From Clostridia bacterium (lineage in GTDB: Bacteria > Bacillota > Clostridia > Oscillospirales > Acutalibacteraceae), in NCBI GenBank assembly GCA_017416485.1, contig JAFQCH010000004.1, forward strand, positions 1-64,000: a stretch of DNA of 64,000 nt, in the 5' to 3' direction. The notes beneath the pieces are model-generated. The model did no database searches. It saw only the letters and a list, made by a program, of their open reading frames with translations, and was not told the origin of the DNA. Below are positions 18,088-27,588 of this stretch, piece after piece (positions within the stretch are counted from its first letter, which is position 1; each line of letters starts with the position of its first letter). Both the position numbers and the translations under genes were made by a program.

Positions 18088-19089
18088 CTAAAATACATAG
18101 TCGGGATTGACGGGTTTGCCTGTTTTTGCGGATTCCACAATGGCAAGGCAGACCGCAACCGTTTTTGCGCCTTCGCGTGCATCGGTCAGCACGGGTTTTT
18201 CATTCAGAATGGCATCTGCAAACACGGCAAATTCCTTGCCTGCGTTGTGGTTGTTGACTTCCACGGGCAGGGTCTGCGCTTGCTTTGTAACACCTTCTTC
18301 GTCGACCGTGAACAAGGTCATGGTGGGGCTTGTGTTGTCGCAAATGAGTGTTCCCTTTGTGCCGTAAATAACGGTACGCATGGTGTAATCACGTTTACAT
18401 CCCGTGGAAACAAACACCTTACCCATCAGGTTTTCACCGAATTTCATAACGGCTACCGTTGCATCGTCATAAGATACCATGGGCAAAAGCCGATGTGTAC
18501 CGTAGGCAAAAACCTCCTGCGGGTCGCCTGCAAGCCAACGAAGCAGATCCACCGCATGGCAGCCGCCGCCGATAACACCGTGACGCAAAGGGTCTGCACG
18601 CCAGTTGTCGCAAAGCTTCATGTAGTCGTGTGCATATTCGGATTCCACAAAATACAAGTCACCGAGCACACCGTCGTCAATGAGCTGCTTTGCTTTTTCA
18701 AAAGCGGGAGTAAAGCGGCAGATCTGACCGACCATGAATTTTGCTTCGGATTCATCTTCCGCTTTGATGATTGCCTGCAGGTCTTCCCGGGTCAGCGCAA
18801 GGGGCTTTTCGCACAGAACATGCTTGCCGGCACGCAGAAATTCGCAAGACAACTGACGGTGCTGCCGGTCGGGCACAGCCACCGTGACCACATCAATGTC
18901 CGTCTTGAGCAGGGCTTTGTAATCCGTAAAGCGCTTTTCTGCCGGGATATTGTATCGTTCCCCTGCAAATTGCAGGTTTTCTTCATTGCAGTCGCAAAGG
19001 GCGGCGATTTCGGCACCGTATTGCATGGCACCTTCCACATGGGACATGCCGAATTTCATACCGATGTTGGCAACTTTCAATTGTTTCAT
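18088..19089 (-). CDS. Gfo/Idh/MocA family oxidoreductase
   Basis: A 333-residue NAD(P)-dependent sugar or cyclitol dehydrogenase. The N-terminal Rossmann fold begins LKVANIGMKFGMSH, and the family motif CEKPLA follows at the end of strand five. The C-terminal domain has GGCHAVDLLRW with the conserved active-site histidine and aspartate. The nucleotide-binding glycine motif is less regular than in textbook members. The substrate is unknown. It lies just upstream of the MITE-like element and downstream of a lipoprotein gene on the same strand. Confidence 0.9.
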   Translation of the reverse strand: MKQLKVANIGMKFGMSHVEGAMQYGAEIAALCDCNEENLQFAGERYNIPAEKRFTDYKALLKTDIDVVTVAVPDRQHRQLSCEFLRAGKHVLCEKPLALTREDLQAIIKAEDESEAKFMVGQICRFTPAFEKAKQLIDDGVLGDLYFVESEYAHDYMKLCDNWRADPLRHGVIGGGCHAVDLLRWLAGDPQEVFAYGTHRLLPMVSYDDATVAVMKFGENLMGKVFVSTGCKRDYTMRTVIYGTKGTLICDNTSPTMTLFTVDEEGVTKQAQTLPVEVNNHNAGKEFAVFADAILNEKPVLTDAREGAKTVAVCLAIVESAKTGKPVNPDYVF

Positions 19090-19104
19090 AAAATGTCCTT
19101 TCTT

Positions 19105-19956
19105 TTATGCCGTTGCGGGAAATGTCTGGGTGTAGGTCATGGCAACACTGACGTTGTGCCCTGCAAACAGAATTTCAAAATTGGAGATTTCCACGGTGAG
19201 CTTCATCACATATTCAGCCGAAATCATCTTCATGCTCACGCGGTCATACACCACACGGCAATAGCCGCCGTCGTAGATGGTCTTCACATTGGATGCGATG
19301 TCGCCTTCCGACCAGCCGTAAGCAAAATTGGGCATATAATCAAAAATCACACTGATGTCGTTGATGACATTGAACATCTTGCCCTGCCCCGTACCGAGAG
19401 TGGAATTGATGGACTGTTTGGGGTAAATGACAATCTCTGCCTGTCCGTTGCCGAGGTCTTTCCATTCGGCGGTCTGCGCATCCTCCACATGGAAAATGCA
19501 AACGGGGAACGGGTTTTCCGTTGAATACGGCGGCAGGGGCAGATTCTGCGGCTTGTAAACGGCCTCCATCACCGAATGCACAATGCTGTCCACACCCGAA
19601 TTCTTGATCCCGTCAACGGAAATATCGGAAATAACAATACTGTCCGAACCGAGGAAAGACGCATCCGCTTTTGTGTTGTTGTAAACGGTGTTGTACACAT
19701 CGATGATCCAGTCGATCTGCGCTTCGGTTGTAGGCGCTTCGGTCGGTATTGCAACGGGCGCGGAGGGTTGCTGCACATTCGCATTGGGGGCTGCATACTG
19801 ACCGCCCGGCAATTCACCCACGATGATGGAACCGTCGGGCATAAGGTTAAGAACACTTGTGGTGGGCGCTTCGGTGGAAATCACGGGCTTTTTGCCGCAA
19901 GCCGAAAACAAAAGCACACAAACCAGACATAACAGCAAACAAATGGCTCTTTTCAT
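19105..19956 (-). CDS. Putative surface lipoprotein, unknown function
   Basis: A 283-residue lipoprotein: a lysine-arginine start, hydrophobic core and lipobox LFSAC, followed by a Pro/Thr-rich linker with repeated STEAPTT-type segments before the folded domain. The body has predicted beta structure and no motif I recognise. The ATG at 19956 has GGAG eight bases upstream; a longer frame reaching 20091 has no such site. It probably forms a two-gene unit with the downstream Gfo/Idh oxidoreductase (gap 15 bases). Confidence 0.72.
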   Translation of the reverse strand: MKRAICLLLCLVCVLLFSACGKKPVISTEAPTTSVLNLMPDGSIIVGELPGGQYAAPNANVQQPSAPVAIPTEAPTTEAQIDWIIDVYNTVYNNTKADASFLGSDSIVISDISVDGIKNSGVDSIVHSVMEAVYKPQNLPLPPYSTENPFPVCIFHVEDAQTAEWKDLGNGQAEIVIYPKQSINSTLGTGQGKMFNVINDISVIFDYMPNFAYGWSEGDIASNVKTIYDGGYCRVVYDRVSMKMISAEYVMKLTVEISNFEILFAGHNVSVAMTYTQTFPATA

Positions 19957-20044
19957 ACATTTCTCCGTTTCTGCCGCAAAAGCGGCTTTTTTTATGCCTT
20001 TTTGAAATATATAAATCATAGCTGTTTGCATTATACCATATTCT

Positions 20045-20082
20045 TCAAAAAAAAACAACTGCGGTATTTCGCAGTTGTTTTT
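20045..20082 (-). terminator. Intrinsic terminator after the lectin/dockerin gene
   Basis: Stem CAACTGCG (20056-20063), loop GTATTT, CGCAGTTG (20070-20077), with A-runs on the left that read as Us on the minus strand and Ts on the right. It follows the stop of the 20101-21888 gene. Confidence 0.8.
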
Positions 20083-20100
20083 GCTTATCAATTTAACAAT

Positions 20101-21888
20101 TTATTCGGGAATAATCAGAATTTTTTCCCATTTTGACCAGTCTTCAAGGCCAACAGAAGCACGCAACAGCAAACGGGCATCCCCGGCATTGACAACCATA
20201 TCACTCATATCCACATTGCCGAGCATTTCAATATTGACATTCTTGTTCAACCCGACGGAAAAACGCAGCACATCGCGTGCATCCCCTGCCGTGATCTTGC
20301 CGTCCATATCCACGTCGCCCATATAAAATTCTTTGAGGTTGATTTCACAAATAAAGCCCGCCAGCGCCTTGTCATTCACAATGGACCAGTTGGGAGAGCC
20401 GTCTGCACCCGTTGTGATCACAAGGTGCTCACCATTGGAAGCATCGGGCAAGGTAACATCGGTCATCACAGGAGTATTGTCAAGCCATGCCCATTTACCG
20501 TTTTTCTGCATGGTGGCACCGAGCAGATAATCGGTATTTGCACTTTTCTGCAGTTTGAGAACAGTGGCAAGCTCATCTGCACTGCCGATGGTAACAAGGT
20601 GGCCGCCGAGGGATTCGCAGAATTCCTGCGCTTCCTTATAGTTAAGGCCTGCATCAAATACGGTGTACTGATTCAGCCCGCTCATTACTTCACTGACTTT
20701 TATGATTTGGGTAGGAAACGGGGTTCCGATTTCAACAATAAAACCGAAGTCTTCGCTGTTATACGTTTTGCCCGAAATGGTATATTCCGCACCGCAGGTA
20801 TCCCATTTGCCGTTGAGAGTGCCGGAAGCCAGTTTTCCGGTAAAAACAAAACCGTTGGGGCCTGTGGTGGTGCTATCGTAATCATTGCGATACAACAGCT
20901 TTTCGTCCGTGACCCATTTATAGTTGCCGTCCTTTGCCGTAAGTCCGATCCACGCAAAGGGTACACTTGCTTTGTTCAACAGGCTGTTGATGGCTGCCTG
21001 TTCTTCCGCAAAAGTGATGGTTGCAAGGTAACCGCCCATGTCTTGGGCAAATTCGGCGGCTTTTGCATAGCTGTCGGCACCTGTATAGAAATTGTATTTA
21101 TGGCCGTTGAACGCAATCTGCCCCACAAACGACGGTGTAAAGGGAAGCACAATGCTTCCCGGGTCAGACGGGGTATCCTTGCCGGCATTGGTTGAATAAA
21201 TGCGCATGCTTTCGCTGCCGTTCATACGCAGAATCCCTGCAAAGTATGAATAAGAGGAATAATACAAACGGATATCCAGGCTATTGCCGTTTTCGGAAAG
21301 ATAGTAAAAACCTTCTTCCGTACCTGCAAGGTAGATGATCGAATGTTCACCATAGGAAGAGCCCGAATAATAGAAATGAAGGTGTTCACCGGGGTCTGCA
21401 TAGGATGCAAGGAAGTTTTTGAGATCCGTTGCGGAGTTTGTTGTGTTCAGGTATTTGATATTGTTTCTGCCGATGTCGCCGCGCGCATACTGCGAAACAA
21501 ACATGGAATAAGAGAAACAACCTGTGCCTCCCCAACCCCAGTTGACATAACCGAGCACGGAGTCGGTAACACTTTTGATCTGACCGGCATAGTTGCTGTT
21601 GCACCACAGGTCACCGCCGAAGTCCGTCACGCGGTACTGTGCGCGGAAGATGATGTCATACATCTTGTCTGCAACACTTTTCTGGGTCTGCGCTGCCAGA
21701 AGTTTCCAAACTTCCTGCCCCTGCTCTGTGGTTGTTCCTTTTGCTTCAAAGAACGAACCCTTGGAAGGGGTGAAAAAAGTTGCCGCACTTGCCGTCGGAA
21801 AAACGGAATTTGCAACGCCTGCGATTGCCGGCACAAGCATTGCCGCGGCGAGCAGAATACAAAGAATTCTGCTGCGGATGTTCTTCAT
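20101..21888 (-). CDS. Secreted cysteine-peptidase-like protein with two C-type-lectin domains and a dockerin
   Basis: A 595-residue exported protein. Parts in order: signal peptide ending near ASAA; an N-terminal domain with GCFSYSMF and, about 60 residues later, GEHSII, giving a Cys...His pair like CHAP or NlpC/P60 amidases; two C-type-lectin-like domains (GGYLATITFAEEQAAI and GGHLVTIGSADELATV at their starts, WIGL and LLGA further on); and a C-terminal type I dockerin with the calcium loops GDVDMDGKITAGDAR and GNVDMSDMVVNAGDAR. The ATG at 21888 follows AAAGGA by ten bases. It is expected on the cell surface or in a cohesin-bound complex; no cohesin is encoded here. Confidence 0.82.
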   Translation of the reverse strand: MKNIRSRILCILLAAAMLVPAIAGVANSVFPTASAATFFTPSKGSFFEAKGTTTEQGQEVWKLLAAQTQKSVADKMYDIIFRAQYRVTDFGGDLWCNSNYAGQIKSVTDSVLGYVNWGWGGTGCFSYSMFVSQYARGDIGRNNIKYLNTTNSATDLKNFLASYADPGEHLHFYYSGSSYGEHSIIYLAGTEEGFYYLSENGNSLDIRLYYSSYSYFAGILRMNGSESMRIYSTNAGKDTPSDPGSIVLPFTPSFVGQIAFNGHKYNFYTGADSYAKAAEFAQDMGGYLATITFAEEQAAINSLLNKASVPFAWIGLTAKDGNYKWVTDEKLLYRNDYDSTTTGPNGFVFTGKLASGTLNGKWDTCGAEYTISGKTYNSEDFGFIVEIGTPFPTQIIKVSEVMSGLNQYTVFDAGLNYKEAQEFCESLGGHLVTIGSADELATVLKLQKSANTDYLLGATMQKNGKWAWLDNTPVMTDVTLPDASNGEHLVITTGADGSPNWSIVNDKALAGFICEINLKEFYMGDVDMDGKITAGDARDVLRFSVGLNKNVNIEMLGNVDMSDMVVNAGDARLLLRASVGLEDWSKWEKILIIPE

Positions 21889-21918
21889 ACATTTCAAATC
21901 CTTTCATAAAGCCGAGGT

Positions 21919-21947
21919 ATTGTATCATAAATTGACAAATTTGTCAA
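21919..21947 (-). promoter_or_regulatory. Promoter with a 16-bp palindrome over the -35 box
   Basis: Reading leftward: TTGACA (21942-21947), a 17-base spacer, TACAAT (21919-21924) with TGA before it. The -35 lies inside the perfect palindrome TTGACAAATTTGTCAA at 21932-21947, a plausible operator for the dockerin protein gene. Confidence 0.7.
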
Positions 21948-22088
21948 TATCAAATCCCATAAGATACAATATACCGCATAACAAGATATTAAATGAACCT
22001 TAAATTTTCTTAAAAGAATATTACAAAACTGTAATAATTTTATGCAAAAACAGGCAATCCATACATTCTTTTCCCTTTTTTCTTGCTC

Positions 22089-22117
22089 TTGCAAATGAAA
22101 TCCAAATGTGTTAATAT
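22089..22117 (+). promoter_or_regulatory. Promoter of the GH18 gene
   Basis: TTGCAA at 22089-22094, a 17-base spacer and TAATAT at 22112-22117, about 45 bases before the ATG. Confidence 0.65.
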
Positions 22118-22160
22118 GAATAAAAGAAATATGTAAATACAAAACAACGGAGGTATTATT

Positions 22161-23174
22161 ATGGTTTTTTTCAAGCGGATCGTCGCATTTTTCACTTTTG
22201 CCGTTACGGTGATTGCATCATGGTTCGGCATGGATGTCAATCTGCAAAAAACGGTTGCGCCCGAAGATTTTGAGGTTGTCAGCTATGCAGTGGCAAGCAA
22301 CATTCAATCTCCCGACAGCCTGCACACAGAGGATTTTGACATCATCACAACCGTGATTCTGTTCGGCTGTGTCACCTTTGACGAAGCAGGAGAATTGCAT
22401 GCCGACACAAACATGCTTGAAACCGCCCTTGCCAATCTGCGCAATGCAATCGGTGAACGCGATGTAAAAATCACCCTCAACCTGCTCGGCCCCGGGCCCG
22501 TTGAATACACCGACTGGAACGATCAGATGGCAAAGCTTGCGCTGTTGCACAACGAAGCCTTTGCAAGCGGCAAATTAGAAGGCAACATCAAGGCATTGAT
22601 CGAAAAATATGACTTCGACGGTGTGCATTTTGACTATGAATATCCCATTTCCAAGGATGCTTGGAAGGCATTCAACAAATTCCTTGTAAAACTGGATAAA
22701 CAGATGCCTGACCGCACCATCGGCATTGCGGTTTCCACATGGGATGTCGGCCTGAACACGCAGGCACTCAACGCCATTGACAGCATTGAACTGATGCTGT
22801 ATGACCATTATGACGAAGAAGGTCGCCATTCGACCTATGAAACCGCTGTCGGAGCCGCCGAGGGGTTCCTGGAAAAGTATATTCCTCTCGACATGGTTCA
22901 TTTCGGACTTCCTTTCTATGCCCGTCCGACCGACAGCGATGCGTATTGGTACGGCTACAACAGCTATTACAACCAACTCGATGAAAACGGTTTTTATTAT
23001 GACGAGAGCATCGGCAAGACCTTCTGGTTCAACACGCCCGACGTGATCGCCGACAAAACACAGTATGCACTCGCCAACGGCTTCGGCGGGGTCATGATCT
23101 GGCATTATTCCTGCGACCTGCCGTCGTCCGACCCGAACTCTCTGCTCGGTGCAATCGGCACAGCAATAAACTAA
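22161..23174 (+). CDS. GH18-family glycoside hydrolase (chitinase-like)
   Basis: A 337-residue protein with an N-terminal hydrophobic segment that could be an uncleaved anchor or signal. The GH18 catalytic motif DGxxxDxE is present as FDGVHFDYEY near residue 153, so the catalytic glutamate is intact. The later barrel strands GLPFYARP and the closing GGVMIWHYSCD are also typical. Substrates in the family are beta-1,4-GlcNAc polymers (chitin, peptidoglycan or N-glycan cores). The gene has its own promoter and terminator. Confidence 0.9.
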   Translation: MVFFKRIVAFFTFAVTVIASWFGMDVNLQKTVAPEDFEVVSYAVASNIQSPDSLHTEDFDIITTVILFGCVTFDEAGELHADTNMLETALANLRNAIGERDVKITLNLLGPGPVEYTDWNDQMAKLALLHNEAFASGKLEGNIKALIEKYDFDGVHFDYEYPISKDAWKAFNKFLVKLDKQMPDRTIGIAVSTWDVGLNTQALNAIDSIELMLYDHYDEEGRHSTYETAVGAAEGFLEKYIPLDMVHFGLPFYARPTDSDAYWYGYNSYYNQLDENGFYYDESIGKTFWFNTPDVIADKTQYALANGFGGVMIWHYSCDLPSSDPNSLLGAIGTAIN

Positions 23175-23179
23175 AAACA

Positions 23180-23212
23180 CAAGCCGTCCTTTTACAGGGC
23201 GGCTTGTTATTT
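23180..23212. terminator. Convergent terminator between GH18 and kef genes
   Basis: Stem CAAGCCGTCC ... GGGCGGCTTG with one G-T pair and loop TTTTACA, followed by TTATTT. It lies between the stops of two converging genes. Confidence 0.75.
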
Positions 23213-23214
23213 GA

Positions 23215-24555
23215 TTATTCCTGATGATGTTTTTTGCGGTGGATGGCGTGGCTGTAATGTGCAAACGTGGAGCGTTCGGTGGTCTTTTTGAGTTCAATAT
23301 CGCCCGAACGGACAAGTGCCCATTTGGTAAGCGACGGACCGACCAGTTCGTAAATAAGAATACCGAACAGCGTGATATTGCGGATGATAAGTCCCTGTTC
23401 GCCGAATTCGTTTTCGGCAATCAGCGAAAGACCGAGTGCAACACCCGCCTGCGGAAACAATGTGATACCGAGATAACGGCTGACATTTTCTTCGATCTTG
23501 AGCATTTTGCAGCCGCCGTAGGCACCGAGGTATTTACCTGCACAACGCACAAGCACATACACAATACCGATGATGATAATGGCGGGTTCCTTGAAAATGC
23601 TGAAATCAAGGCCTGCACCCGACTGCACGAAGAAGAAAATCAGAAGAGGCGCTGTCCAACTGTCGGCTCTTGCCATGAGTTCATCTGCAAAATCACAGCA
23701 GTTGCAGAACACGGCACCGAACATCATGCACACAAGAAGCGGAGAAAAAGCAACGTGCACACTGCCGATATGGAAGGAAAGCATGGATATTGCAACAGTG
23801 AAGAAAATGAAGGTGACCGACATGCTAAGTCGCTTGGAGTTGGATTTGAAGAAGCGTTCAACAAAGCTGAAAATTCCGCCGAGAACGGCACCGAGCAGCA
23901 GGGATGCAACCACTTCGATGATGGGCTCTGCAAGCACGCTTGCAAGATCAACCGCACCGCTGTCAAGCGATTTTGCAATGCCGAAGGAGATGGCAAACAC
24001 CATCAGGCAAACCGCATCATCCAGTGCAACGATGGGCAGCAGCAGGTCTGTCAGCTTACCCTTTGCCTTATACTGCTTGACAACCATCAGTGTTGCGGCA
24101 GGTGCGGTTGCAGCGGCAATGGCACCCATGGTGATGGCAATGGGCATGGTGATGATTTCGGGGAAGACAAAATGCAGACCGATGAGTGCGGCATCAACAA
24201 ACGCGGTGGCAACCAATGCCTGCACAATCCCAACAACCACCGTTGCCTTACCCGTGTGCTTAAGGTGCGACAGTTTGAATTCGCTGCCGATGGTGAAGCC
24301 GATAAAGCCCAGTGCACATTCGGCAAGCAAATCGAAATGCTTTACGTTTTCAGCCGAGGTGAAGCCGAAGCCCGGAATATCCAGCGCACCGAGGCAGTAA
24401 GGACCGACCAGAATACCTGCCACAAGATAAGCCGTAACGGCAGGCAGATTCAACTTTTTAGCAACACGCGACAGCAGAAGACCTGCCACCATCGCGAATG
24501 CCAAAGTGAACAGCGTAATCGAAATATCCGAAGCATGGAAGTACTGTGTCAACAT
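23215..24555 (-). CDS. Kef-type (CPA2) cation:proton antiporter
   Basis: A membrane protein of 446 residues with about twelve helices. LNLPAVTAYLVAGILVGP in the second helix region is the hallmark of Kef/CPA2 exchangers. It lacks the C-terminal nucleotide-binding RCK domain of KefB/C, so gating by glutathione adducts or NAD is not expected from this chain. The ATG at 24555 is preceded by AGGAGAA; the longer frame to 24627 has no ribosome-binding site. It stands alone and faces the GH18 gene. Confidence 0.88.
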   Translation of the reverse strand: MLTQYFHASDISITLFTLAFAMVAGLLLSRVAKKLNLPAVTAYLVAGILVGPYCLGALDIPGFGFTSAENVKHFDLLAECALGFIGFTIGSEFKLSHLKHTGKATVVVGIVQALVATAFVDAALIGLHFVFPEIITMPIAITMGAIAAATAPAATLMVVKQYKAKGKLTDLLLPIVALDDAVCLMVFAISFGIAKSLDSGAVDLASVLAEPIIEVVASLLLGAVLGGIFSFVERFFKSNSKRLSMSVTFIFFTVAISMLSFHIGSVHVAFSPLLVCMMFGAVFCNCCDFADELMARADSWTAPLLIFFFVQSGAGLDFSIFKEPAIIIIGIVYVLVRCAGKYLGAYGGCKMLKIEENVSRYLGITLFPQAGVALGLSLIAENEFGEQGLIIRNITLFGILIYELVGPSLTKWALVRSGDIELKKTTERSTFAHYSHAIHRKKHHQE

Positions 24556-24734
24556 AACTTTTCTCCTGTAAAAGTTAAATTTATAATCACTTTTTGAGCA
24601 CACAAAGAATACCACCATTGCAAACAATTTACAAGAATTAAAAACAACAAATAATCACTTTTTATCATCAAAAATATGTGCAAATCTGCCGTAAATCGGC
24701 TTGTATTTTCTACATTTGTGCAAGCTGTTTTCGG

Positions 24735-24763
24735 TTGCGTTCTACTATGATGTGTGTTATATT
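24735..24763 (+). promoter_or_regulatory. Promoter of the FAD oxidoreductase operon
   Basis: TTGCGT at 24735-24740, a 17-base spacer and TATATT at 24758-24763, about 38 bases before the start at 24801. Confidence 0.55.
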
Positions 24764-24800
24764 AAAATTATATATATTCTTTTGAGAGGAGAATCATTGC

Positions 24801-26135
24801 ATGGCAAATAAAATCATTGTGGCAGGCGGCGGGCACGGCGGCATTGCGGCAGCAGCCCTGCTTGCGGCAAACGGCTTTGATGTGACCGTCTATGAACAGA
24901 AACAAAAGGATGAAATGGGCTATGACTGGACGGATATTTTTGCTCCGCAGGCGCTTGACCGTGTCGGTCTTCCCATGCCCCCCGAAAACAAGTATGAATA
25001 CAAAAAGAACATGACCTTCTTCGGTCCTTCCGCCAACACACCGCTGAAACAGGATGTGCCCGAGGAAGACCTTGAAATCAAAATGGAGCGCAAAGACATT
25101 TATGCAATGCTCATAGCGCACGCCGAAAGCAAAGGGGTGCATTTTGAATACGGATGTGAAGTGCTTTCGCCCATCATGAGCGGCAACCGCGTGATCGGCA
25201 TTCACACCACCACGGGCGATCATTTTGCACCCATGGTGATTGATGCGTGCGGTGTAGATTCCCCCGTGCGCCGCCGCCTGCCCGCCTCCTGCGGCATCGA
25301 AAAAGGGGCAGGCAAATTCAGCAAATTCATCGTCTACCGTGCTTTTTATGACAAGGTGGCAGACATTGAAGATGACCCCTACAGAGTTTATTTCTTCCCC
25401 GCAAACCGCCTCGGCATCGGCTGGGTTGCAACCGAAGAAGACACCACCGATATGCTTATCGGCGTGTTCGATGAACTGACACAGGCAGATATTGATGCCG
25501 TGTCCGCAGACCTGCGTGCCAAAAATCCGCAGATGGGTAACCGGCAACTGCGTGGCGGTCAGATTGTGAAAATCCCCGTCCGTCAGCCCCTTGCCGTCAT
25601 GGTTTGTGACGGGTATGCCGCCATCGGCGACAGCGCATTCATGACCGTGCCCGTGATCGGCTCGGGCATTGCAAACTCGCTGAAAGCCGCACGCATGCTT
25701 GCCGACACCATTGTGGAAGACGAAGACCGTGTGTATTCCTGCGAAACACTGTGGAAATATCAGGTGCGCTACTTTAATGCACTCGGTTCTTCCCTGTCCC
25801 CGCTTGCCTGCGTAAAACTTCTGCTTACAAAACTGACAAGCGAACAGCTCGATTACCTCATCGACAACCATGTGTTGACGGCGGATGACCTGACCATCGG
25901 TGCAAACGCAACAGGCTTGGGTGACTTTTTAAGCATGTCCCCCGCCTCCATGCCCGACCGCCTCAAAGGGCTTGCAAAACGCCCCGACATCATCAAAAAG
26001 CTGCTTCCCTGCGGCAAAACACTCGTGCAGATCGTTGCCCACAATGCAACCATGCCCCGGCAATGGGAACGCCGCAAGGTATTTTCATGGGCGGCAAACT
26101 ATTGCAGAATTTTCAGAAATTACTGTACCCAATAA
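24801..26135 (+). CDS. FAD-dependent oxidoreductase (geranylgeranyl-reductase-like)
   Basis: A 444-residue flavoprotein. The N-terminal dinucleotide-binding motif is AGGGHGGIAAA (glycines of GxGxxG kept), and the late FAD-contact motif reads AAIGDSAFMTVPVIGSGI. This layout is shared by geranylgeranyl reductases and group A monooxygenases. In an anaerobe a reductase is more likely than a monooxygenase. It is followed 41 bases later by a tandem flavodoxin-like gene, so the two may form an electron-transfer pair. Substrate unknown. Confidence 0.82.
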   Translation: MANKIIVAGGGHGGIAAAALLAANGFDVTVYEQKQKDEMGYDWTDIFAPQALDRVGLPMPPENKYEYKKNMTFFGPSANTPLKQDVPEEDLEIKMERKDIYAMLIAHAESKGVHFEYGCEVLSPIMSGNRVIGIHTTTGDHFAPMVIDACGVDSPVRRRLPASCGIEKGAGKFSKFIVYRAFYDKVADIEDDPYRVYFFPANRLGIGWVATEEDTTDMLIGVFDELTQADIDAVSADLRAKNPQMGNRQLRGGQIVKIPVRQPLAVMVCDGYAAIGDSAFMTVPVIGSGIANSLKAARMLADTIVEDEDRVYSCETLWKYQVRYFNALGSSLSPLACVKLLLTKLTSEQLDYLIDNHVLTADDLTIGANATGLGDFLSMSPASMPDRLKGLAKRPDIIKKLLPCGKTLVQIVAHNATMPRQWERRKVFSWAANYCRIFRNYCTQ

Positions 26136-26176
26136 ATATTGAGAGAGAGCAAAAGCATTTTTAAGGAGACAAAGGC

Positions 26177-27541
26177 ATGAAAGTTCTGATTATCAACGGC
26201 AGCCCCAAAGGCAAATACAGCTGTACCTTGCAGACCTCGCTGTATCTTGAAAAACTCTTCCCCGCATGCGAATACACAGTGTTGCACTGCGCACAGCAGA
26301 TCAGAAAATACGAAAAAGACATCAATCTGTTGATCGACGAAATCAACAAAACAGACCTTGTTGTTTTTTCCTACCCTGTTTACACCTTCCTGTGCCCCTC
26401 GCAGTTGCACAAAATTATTTATCTGCTGAAACAGAACAACTGCAAGTTTGAAGGCAAGTTCTGCACGCAGATCTCCACCTCCAAGCATTTTTACGATGCC
26501 ACCGCACACAAATACATTGAAGAAAACGCACTCGACCTCGGTTTTTCGTTCATCAAAGGGCTTTGTGCCGACATGGATGACCTGACCACCGACAAGGGGC
26601 AGAAAGAAGCGGAAGATTTCTGGAAATACATTCTGCACTGTGTTGAAAACAACATCCGCGAACAGAAAGTTGTGCGTAAACTTGCCGACATCCCCGCTTT
26701 TACGGCAAGTGCACAGGCGGTCGAAAAGAAAAGCACATACGACACCGTCATCGTTACCGATGCAGAAGAAACAGACGCCAACCTCTTGCAGATGATCGAA
26801 GAATTCAAGGCCGTGTACCCTTACCCCGTGCGCGTTGTCAACATGCGTGAATTCCCGTTTGACGGCGGATGCCTCGGTTGCTTCAAGTGTGCCGTCAGTG
26901 AAAAGTGCGTTTACAAAGACGGTTTCGACGAATATCTGCGTAAGACTGTTCAGACGGCGGATGCATTCGTGTATGCGTTCCGCATCAAGGACCATTCCCC
27001 CGGTCCCGTTTTCAAAACCTTCAACGACCGCCAGTTCTGCAACGGCCACCGCACCGTCACCATGGGCAAACCCGTGGGATATCTCATCAGCGGCAACTAC
27101 CTGGATGAGCAGAATGTGCGCACGGTCGTGGAAGCCCGTTCACAGGTCGGCGGCAACTTCTTCTGCGGTGCCGCAAGTGACGACAACTCCCCTGCCGACG
27201 GCATCGTCGCAATGGCACAAAGACTTTCTTATGCCGTTGAAACCAACTACAACCAGCCTGCCGACTTCTACGGTGTGGGTGGTATGAAGATTTTCCGCGA
27301 CCTCATCTACGTTATGCGTGGTCTTATGAAAGCCGACCACAAGTTCTACAAAAAGCACGGCTTCTATGATGACCTGCCCACCAAGCAGAAAGGCAGAATG
27401 ATTGCCATGACCCTTGTCGGCAACCTGATGGCAATGCCCTCTGTGCAGGCAAAGGCAGGCAACTACATGAACGAGGGCATGCTCATGCCTTATAAAAAAG
27501 CCATGGAAAAGGCCGGAAAGAGAGCAAACGAAAAGAAATAA
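26177..27541 (+). CDS. Tandem flavodoxin-like oxidoreductase
   Basis: A 454-residue protein made of two flavodoxin-like domains. The first begins MKVLIINGSPKGKYSCTL and has FSYPVYTF; the second begins near residue 192 (YDTVIVTDAEE) and contains GGCLGCFKCAVSEKC, the cysteine loop of NAD(P)H-dependent FMN reductases. A basic helical tail ends the protein. Single-domain members are usually 180-220 residues, so this is a fusion or internal duplication. It shares the cysteine loop type with the smaller protein at 3708-4223. It probably shares a transcript with the upstream FAD enzyme. Confidence 0.75.
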   Translation: MKVLIINGSPKGKYSCTLQTSLYLEKLFPACEYTVLHCAQQIRKYEKDINLLIDEINKTDLVVFSYPVYTFLCPSQLHKIIYLLKQNNCKFEGKFCTQISTSKHFYDATAHKYIEENALDLGFSFIKGLCADMDDLTTDKGQKEAEDFWKYILHCVENNIREQKVVRKLADIPAFTASAQAVEKKSTYDTVIVTDAEETDANLLQMIEEFKAVYPYPVRVVNMREFPFDGGCLGCFKCAVSEKCVYKDGFDEYLRKTVQTADAFVYAFRIKDHSPGPVFKTFNDRQFCNGHRTVTMGKPVGYLISGNYLDEQNVRTVVEARSQVGGNFFCGAASDDNSPADGIVAMAQRLSYAVETNYNQPADFYGVGGMKIFRDLIYVMRGLMKADHKFYKKHGFYDDLPTKQKGRMIAMTLVGNLMAMPSVQAKAGNYMNEGMLMPYKKAMEKAGKRANEKK

Positions 27542-27588
27542 ATTGCGGTTTGTAGGGCTGATATCAAAGTAAATTTTCCTCTCAAATA

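Noticed and set aside
18052..19524. 490-codon open frame on the plus strand
   Set aside because: It runs antisense to both the Gfo/Idh gene and the end of the lipoprotein gene, starts inside the MITE-like element and has no motif.
23224..24597. 457-codon open frame on the plus strand
   Set aside because: It is antisense to the Kef-type antiporter; composition is Cys/His-rich without motifs, as expected from the complement of a transporter gene.
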